A DNA stretch of 10,246 bases. Source: Sphingomonadaceae bacterium. GTDB lineage: Bacteria; Pseudomonadota; Alphaproteobacteria; Sphingomonadales; Sphingomonadaceae. The translations under genes were made by a program, and so were the position numbers. Within the stretch, counting starts at the first letter, position 1, and each line of letters opens with the position of its first letter. Positions 6,519 to 10,246 of the stretch are shown piece after piece. The stretch spans positions 1 through 10,246 of the forward strand of contig CANGBE010000035.1 of assembly GCA_947451875.1 (NCBI GenBank). Reading direction: 5' to 3'. Below the pieces are notes generated by a model. The model saw only the letters and a list, made by a program, of their open reading frames with translations. It was not told the origin of the DNA and ran no database searches.

Positions 6519-6615
6519 ATCACGATAGCAGTCAGTGACTTTACGGTGCGCTCAAAAAGTTGGCGCAGGCGTAAGATCCAGAGTCTGCTCTGATGCCAAA
6601 GCGCCTAGCTATGGA

Positions 6616-6650
6616 GCGGCAGCAAAGCTTGCGCCGACTGCTGCTGCCGC
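6616..6650 (+). repeat. Inverted repeat downstream of the phosphodiesterase gene
   Basis: GCGGCAGCA (6616-6624) pairs with TGCTGCCGC (6642-6650) around a 17-base loop, roughly 100 bases beyond the phosphodiesterase stop. There is no T-run after it, so it is not a canonical intrinsic terminator, though it could stabilise the 3' end of the operon mRNA. The rest of 6519-6728 shows nothing I can name. Confidence 0.35.
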
Positions 6651-6728
6651 GGAGCCAGTGCATCGCGGTTGCGTGACTGACGGCGTTTCGATTTGCACTA
6701 CACTCTGCCCGCTTTGTGGATCACTCGG

Positions 6729-6971
6729 CTAAAACCCTATTGCGGCAGAGATCTCATCTGCGGCAGCGGATGCTTCGGTGATGAGCAGGCGCAATGCCTT
6801 TGCCGTGTCTTCCATAAGGCCGTCACCAATCGGCCGCTCGCCGTTGATAAACCTGCGCAGGGCCCGCTCGTCTATGCCCAGGCGCCGCGAGGCGGCAGTG
6901 GTCCCGCCAAACAGTTGGACGCAATAGGCAAAGTGTTCACTCCGCTCATGCATTGGAAAAGATGCAGCCAT
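6729..6971 (-). CDS. Small helix-turn-helix protein
   Basis: An 80-residue protein with a predicted helix-turn-helix at about residues 14-48 (FAYCVQLFGGTTAASRRLGIDERALRRFINGERP), in which the TAASRRLGI and RALRRFINGE helices resemble Cro/YdaS-type DNA-binding folds, followed by a helical tail. The start at 6971 is chosen because a perfect AGGAGG lies just upstream on the minus strand (6976-6981, four bases from the ATG). The frame is open to an earlier ATG at 7004 with no such site. The protein lacks a ligand or cleavage domain, so it could be a small orphan regulator or a structural DNA-binding protein; its target is unknown. It stands alone between the phosphodiesterase operon and the truncated dehydrogenase. 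Confidence 0.65.
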   Translation of the reverse strand: MAASFPMHERSEHFAYCVQLFGGTTAASRRLGIDERALRRFINGERPIGDGLMEDTAKALRLLITEASAAADEISAAIGF

Positions 6972-7089
6972 TGTTCCTCCTGTGTGCTCACTGGCATCGA
7001 TCATAGGTTGTCTGGCGCATGAGGCAACACCAGCAAGCCCGCCATCGAGATCGTCGTCATGGTCATGGCCCCGCTTTGCAAGCGTGCCG

Positions 7090-7254
7090 CTAAAGTGACA
7101 TTCCCCCAGCCACTTCGATGACCTGCCCGGTCACATAGCCCATTTGCGGCGAAGCCAGCGACACGGCCACGCCTGCGAAGTCGGCGGGCACACCAAAGCG
7201 TCGCATCGGCGTGGTTTGCTCAAGATAGGTGCGGACGTTTTCATCCGCCCGCAC
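7090..7254 (-). pseudogene. C-terminal stump of a short-chain dehydrogenase/reductase
   Basis: The last about 54 codons match the end of classical SDR oxidoreductases: YLEQTTPMRRFGVPADFAGVAVSLASP then YVTGQVIEVAGGMSL, the standard GR.G.P.ei...v.fL.S....yvTGq...vdGG ending. The Rossmann TGxxxGxG motif and the catalytic Ser-Tyr-Lys, which lie in the missing N-terminal 200 residues, are absent. Upstream of about 7254 the frame runs antisense to a transporter fragment and loses all family resemblance. The intact gene would have run on toward higher coordinates. Near the mannonate genes it may have been the sugar-acid reductase of that pathway, but substrate cannot be read from the tail. The upstream edge is approximate. 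Confidence 0.75.
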
Positions 7255-7275
7255 GTGCGCATTGGCAACGGTGCG

Positions 7276-7500
7276 CTGCTTACACTTTGCACCGACGTGT
7301 TCGACAGCAAGACGGTGGGCGCTGCGACCGGAATGGCGGGGACGATCGCCTGGATCGGCGGCATGTTGTTCACCCTGGTGATCGGCCAGAGCGCAGATAC
7401 CTATGGCTATAACCCGCTGTTTGTGGCGCTCGGTGCGCTCGATATGGCCGGCGCGCTTGTGCTGTGGGGGATGCTGCGAGGCAGCAGAATTCAAGCGTAG
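7276..7500 (+). pseudogene. C-terminal stump of a major facilitator (MFS) transporter
   Basis: From about 7276 to the TAG at 7498-7500 the plus frame encodes LLTLCTDVFDSKTVGAATG, two hydrophobic helices (AGTIAWIGGMLFTLVIG and NPLFVALGALDMAGALVLWGML) and a short basic tail. This is the end of an MFS permease like those of the hexuronate/sugar-acid (ACS) family, where the TDVF.k..VG...G.gG loop precedes the last helices. The first ten or so membrane helices are missing: upstream of about 7276 the frame is merely antisense to the SDR stump. It cannot be a working transporter. Its stop overlaps the 3' end of the convergent kinase gene by ten bases. The 5' edge is approximate. Confidence 0.75.
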
Positions 7501-8405
7501 GGAGCCGCCGCGTCGCGTGCCGGAATTGCACCGCTGCGCATTACGCACCATCCTGCCAGTTCGTGTCCGGCTTTGGCTGCATCGCTCACGCTCGCGCCGT
7601 TCAGTCGCGCCGCCAGATAGCCGCCGTTGAAGGCATCGCCCGCGCCGCTGGTGTCGACCGGGTTCAGGACTTGGGGTGGCGGCAAAATCGAGCCATCAGG
7701 AAGGCGGCAGCCAGATGAGCCCAATTTGACGATGGTCTCATTACAGCCGAGCCCAGCCCAATGTGCGGCGACGGCATCGGCATCTGCGGCATCAGATAGC
7801 AGGGCTTCATCCTCGAGCGTTGGCAAGCCGAAATCAGCGACGGCAATCGCGGCGTCGCGGGCAGTGCGGGCTGCTTCGACGCTATTCCATAAACGCGGGC
7901 GATAGTTGCCATCGAAGGCCACATGACCACCATTTGCCTGGACCAGTGAGGCAAGGCCGAGCAAATGCTGGCGCCCCGCTGGTGGCAGTATCGCCAGTGA
8001 AATGAGCGAAAAGACTAAGAGGTCCGCCCATTCCGCATTGCGCATCGCGGCATCCACCGCATCAAGTTCAAACATCAGGCGCGCGGCACTGGTATCCCGC
8101 CAATAGGCAAAGCTACGTTCTCCCGCTGGATCGGTTGAAATGGCATATAGTCCGGTGTTGGATGTGGGATGATCGAGCACGAGTGAGGTGTCGAGGCCTT
8201 CAGTTGCCCACTTGGCTTTCAAGTCCGCGCTCAGCGGGTCGGTGCCCAATGCGGTAAGGTAGGCGACATCGTGTCTGGCCCGGGCCAGGTGGATCGCGGT
8301 GTTCAGCGTATCGCCACCATAGCCCAGCTGCCAAGTCTCGCCCTTCCGGACGAGCTCCAACATGCCTTCGCCGATGACGACGACACGCCTTCGGCTGTGG
8401 ATCAT
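7491..8405 (-). CDS. kdgK: 2-keto-3-deoxygluconate kinase (PfkB family)
   Basis: A 304-residue PfkB-fold sugar kinase, normal length, predicted to phosphorylate 2-keto-3-deoxy-D-gluconate to KDPG with ATP. The N-terminal substrate-binding signature is GYGGDTLNTAIHLAR (28-42). YWRDTSAAR (101-109) and FDGNYRPRLW (164-173) are characteristic of KDG kinases. The C-terminal PfkB motif DTSGAGDAFNGGYLAARL (251-268) carries the anion hole and the catalytic Asp257. The start ATG (8405) directly abuts the TGA of manD, and a GGAG (8413-8416, minus strand) lies seven bases upstream inside manD, so the two are co-translated. Context with mannonate dehydratase, which makes exactly this substrate, supports KDG over ribose or fructose. 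The end overlaps the MFS stump by ten bases. Confidence 0.9.
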   Translation of the reverse strand: MIHSRRRVVVIGEGMLELVRKGETWQLGYGGDTLNTAIHLARARHDVAYLTALGTDPLSADLKAKWATEGLDTSLVLDHPTSNTGLYAISTDPAGERSFAYWRDTSAARLMFELDAVDAAMRNAEWADLLVFSLISLAILPPAGRQHLLGLASLVQANGGHVAFDGNYRPRLWNSVEAARTARDAAIAVADFGLPTLEDEALLSDAADADAVAAHWAGLGCNETIVKLGSSGCRLPDGSILPPPQVLNPVDTSGAGDAFNGGYLAARLNGASVSDAAKAGHELAGWCVMRSGAIPARDAAAPYA

Positions 8406-9614
8406 TCACCAGCTCCACATTGTCCCGTCTTCTAAACGGGCGACCGGAAGATAGGCGGGCTTGTAGGGGTATTTGGCGGCGAGTTTTTCGTCGATGTCGA
8501 CGCCGTGGCCAGGAGTTTCGCCGCAGAACAGTTCGCCTTTTTCGAAACGATAGTCATGTGGGAAGACCGCGTCCGTTTCTTCGGAGTGGCGCATGTATTC
8601 CTGGATGCCGAAGTTGGGTACCCAGGTATCGAAATGCAGCGCACAGCCCATGGTGACAGGCGAAAGGTCAGTCGCGCCATGGCATCCGGTGCGGATCTGG
8701 TAGAGCGCGGCAAAATCGGCGATGCGGCGCAGGTGGGTGATACCCCCTGCGCCCACTACGGTGGCGCGGATATAGTCGATCAGTTGGTTCTGGATCAGGT
8801 CCTTAGCGTCCCAAACAGTGTTGAAAATCTCGCCCACGGCCAGCGGCGTGACCGTGTGTTGACGCACGAGCTTGAACGCTTCCTGATTTTCCGCCGGGGT
8901 GCAATCTTCCAGCCAGAACAGCTGGTAAGGCTCGAGCATTTTGCCCAGGTTCGCCGCTTCCTGCGGGGTGTAGCGGTGGTGGCCGTCATGCAGCAGGTGG
9001 TGATCGAAGCCGTAAGTCTCGCGCAACTTTTCGAACAGCTTGGGGACATAGTTCAGCGCCTTGCGCGTATCCCAACCAGTAACCGAAGGAAGCGAGGCGT
9101 CGGCTGGTTCGTAGAACAGCTTGCCGCGCCCAACGCCGTAGGCATCTTTGACGCCCGGCACGCCGGTTTGGGCGCGGATCGCCTTGTAGCCCATGTCGAT
9201 ATAGGCCCCTACCGCCTCGACCGTTTCGCCGATGTCGTTGCCATTGGCGTGGCCATAGACCATCACCCCATCTCTGCTGCGGCCGCCGAGCAAATCGTAC
9301 AGCGGCATCCCTGCCATCTTGGCCTTGATATCCCACAGCGCCATATCGACCGCGGCAATCGCCCGCATTGTTACTGGCCCGCGCCGCCAATAGGCGCCCT
9401 TATAGAGATACTGCCAGATATCTTCGATTCGGCGCGGGTCCATGCCGATCAGGCAGGGGATCACGTGCTCCTCAAGATAGGCAACCACCGAGAGTTCGCG
9501 ACCATTCAATGTGCCATCACCGATGCCATAGACACCCTGATCGGTCTCGATCTTGAGCGTGACGAAGTTGCGTCCCGGGCAGGTAACGATAACGCGGGCG
9601 GAAGTGATTTTCAT
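8406..9614 (-). CDS. manD: D-mannonate dehydratase (ManD, enolase superfamily)
   Basis: A 402-residue enolase-superfamily enzyme predicted to dehydrate D-mannonate to 2-keto-3-deoxy-D-gluconate with Mg2+ (EC 4.2.1.8). All residues recalled for the characterised Novosphingobium ManD occur here at the same numbers: Arg147 and Tyr159, metal ligands Asp210, Glu236 and Glu262, with His212, Arg283, His312, Glu339 and the C-terminal Trp402. The block HHLLHDGHHRYTPQEA contains Asp210 and His212. The N-terminal capping domain is residues 1-110, followed by the TIM barrel. Length and start (MKITSARVIVTCPGRN) match the family, and a GGGAA lies four bases before the ATG. It is the first gene of a minus-strand operon with kdgK and is divergent from a GntR regulator. 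Some ManD-like paralogues have low activity or accept D-gluconate, so specificity is probable rather than proven. Confidence 0.94.
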   Translation of the reverse strand: MKITSARVIVTCPGRNFVTLKIETDQGVYGIGDGTLNGRELSVVAYLEEHVIPCLIGMDPRRIEDIWQYLYKGAYWRRGPVTMRAIAAVDMALWDIKAKMAGMPLYDLLGGRSRDGVMVYGHANGNDIGETVEAVGAYIDMGYKAIRAQTGVPGVKDAYGVGRGKLFYEPADASLPSVTGWDTRKALNYVPKLFEKLRETYGFDHHLLHDGHHRYTPQEAANLGKMLEPYQLFWLEDCTPAENQEAFKLVRQHTVTPLAVGEIFNTVWDAKDLIQNQLIDYIRATVVGAGGITHLRRIADFAALYQIRTGCHGATDLSPVTMGCALHFDTWVPNFGIQEYMRHSEETDAVFPHDYRFEKGELFCGETPGHGVDIDEKLAAKYPYKPAYLPVARLEDGTMWSW

Positions 9615-9669
9615 GTGATTCCCAGTTCAATGCGAAATGGCCAATGCAAAATGCATGTGATAGACACTG

Positions 9670-9714
9670 CTTGACCAGATTAGCCTGTCCTGTCAAGATA
9701 ATTGGTAAGGCCAA
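9670..9714. promoter_or_regulatory. Divergent promoter/operator region between manD and gntR
   Basis: CTTGAC (9670-9675) and GTCAAG (9692-9697) are inverted copies. Read outward on each strand they give TTGACC (plus) and TTGACA (minus), both -35-like, so face-to-face overlapping promoters are possible, although the -10 elements in phase are weak. Just before the regulator's ribosome-binding site lies TTGG-TAAGG-CCAA (9702-9714) within AATTGGTAAGGCCAA, resembling an imperfect GntR/UxuR-type operator. The regulator probably binds here to control itself and manD-kdgK; this is inferred. Confidence 0.4.
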
Positions 9715-9725
9715 AAGGAAACAAG

Positions 9726-10246
9726 ATGAGCGACGCACCAGAAAAGGGCCAGGATCGGCTCTATCAAGATCTCGCCCGCAGCCTGATGGATGAGCTGGCG
9801 TCCGGGCGTTATCCCGTCGGCGCGCGTTTGCCGGCCGAACGAGAACTGGCGACTACGTATAATGTGAGTCGTCCAACCGTGCGTGAAGCGATGATCGCGC
9901 TCGAAGTTCAGGGCCTGGTAGAGGTCAGGGTGGGATCAGGCGCCTATGTCCGCCGTCTGCCGGGTAAGGAAGACATTCCCGGTTTCAACATAACCGCGTT
10001 CGAACTGACAGAAGCGCGCCTGATCTTCGAAGGCGAAGCCGCTGCGCTCGCCGCAAGCCAGATCACAGATGATGAATTGGCCGAGATCGCGCGGCTGGTT
10101 GAAGCGATTGCGGAAGAGAACCTTGAAACCGACGGCGCCGAGCGAGCCGATCACGATTTCCACCTCGCGATCGCCAAAGCGACCCGCAACACTGCGATCT
10201 ACAACGCGATCGAACACCTTTGGGAATTGCGCTCAACCTCGCCAGA
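9726..10246 (+). CDS. FadR-subfamily GntR regulator, likely of mannonate/hexuronate use (5' part)
   Basis: The first 173 residues of a GntR regulator that runs off the window. Residues 10-77 are the winged helix-turn-helix (RLYQDLARSLMDELASGRYP, LPAERELATTYNVSRPTVREA, then the wing LVEVRVGSGAYV). From about 94 a helical FCD ligand-binding domain begins (ELTEARLIFEGEAAALAA), with a D-x3-H pattern at Asp142/His146 in ADHDFHLAIA that fits the usual metal site. This domain pair defines the FadR subfamily, which includes the hexuronate regulators UxuR and ExuR. ATG 9726 is preceded by AGGAA (9716-9720) at five bases. It is divergent from manD-kdgK, the usual place for the local repressor, with an aldonate, uronate or KDG-like effector expected. 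The effector is inferred. Confidence 0.88.
   Translation, partial: MSDAPEKGQDRLYQDLARSLMDELASGRYPVGARLPAERELATTYNVSRPTVREAMIALEVQGLVEVRVGSGAYVRRLPGKEDIPGFNITAFELTEARLIFEGEAAALAASQITDDELAEIARLVEAIAEENLETDGAERADHDFHLAIAKATRNTAIYNAIEHLWELRSTSP

Noticed and set aside
6616..6650. Intrinsic terminator after the phosphodiesterase gene
   Set aside because: The stem is good, but the loop is 17 bases and no T-run follows, so it is listed only as an inverted repeat.
7005..7089. Short minus-strand frame MTMTTISMAGLLVLPHAPDNL between the SDR stump and the small regulator
   Set aside because: About 21-25 codons, no ribosome-binding site and no recognisable family; could be a scrap of a lost gene but not supportable.
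8505..9674. 389-codon open frame antisense to manD
   Set aside because: It mirrors the manD gene in the opposite strand, a common effect of GC-rich codon use; there is no family resemblance and manD is unambiguous.
1..10246. CRISPR array, insertion sequence or phage structural genes
   Set aside because: No regularly spaced repeats, no transposase frame with terminal inverted repeats and no phage-like genes were seen.

Overview
The window looks like chromosomal DNA from an alphaproteobacterium of the order Sphingomonadales (Novosphingobium/Sphingomonas-like). This is inferred from the moderately high GC content, a large TonB-dependent receptor, and a mannonate dehydratase whose known active-site residues fall at the same residue numbers as in the Novosphingobium aromaticivorans ManD family. 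No species can be fixed from the sequence alone.

Layout. (1) 1-910 is core-like: the 3' end of a YtrA-type GntR regulator, ihfB (integration host factor beta) with a structured leader, and tRNA-Leu(UAA). (2) 911-2530, just behind the tRNA, looks like a decayed mobile element. It holds a C-terminal fragment of a serine recombinase and an unrecognised 217-codon gene with a cysteine cluster, both on the minus strand. Behind that gene's start lies a non-coding stretch with a striking cluster of CCTGTT/AACAGG hexamers. (3) 2754-6518 is a two-gene plus-strand operon: a TonB-dependent outer-membrane receptor whose stop codon overlaps by one base the start of an exported glycerophosphodiester phosphodiesterase with a twin-arginine signal. 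Upstream are heptamers at 11-bp period resembling a PhoB (Pho) box, which suggests a phosphate-starvation system that imports or traps organic phosphodiesters and releases glycerol-3-phosphate. (4) 6729-7500 holds a small helix-turn-helix gene and two gene stumps: the last part of a short-chain dehydrogenase (minus) and the last part of a major facilitator transporter (plus). Their missing 5' parts point at each other. (5) 7491-10246 is a hexuronate/mannonate module: manD and a 2-keto-3-deoxygluconate kinase in a tight minus-strand operon, with a divergent FadR-type GntR regulator that runs off the window.

Working together: ManD dehydrates D-mannonate to 2-keto-3-deoxy-D-gluconate, and the kinase phosphorylates it to KDPG for the Entner-Doudoroff aldolase. 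The divergent GntR protein is the likely local regulator. The two stumps are probably remains of the dehydrogenase and transporter once belonging to the same sugar-acid cluster, so the module seems to have lost part of its original gene set.

No CRISPR array, intact insertion sequence, phage structural gene or clearly new defence system is visible. The most notable points are the predicted Pho-regulated receptor/phosphodiesterase pair, the double-stump deletion scar, the hexamer cluster, and a possible +1 frameshift joining the two island reading frames.
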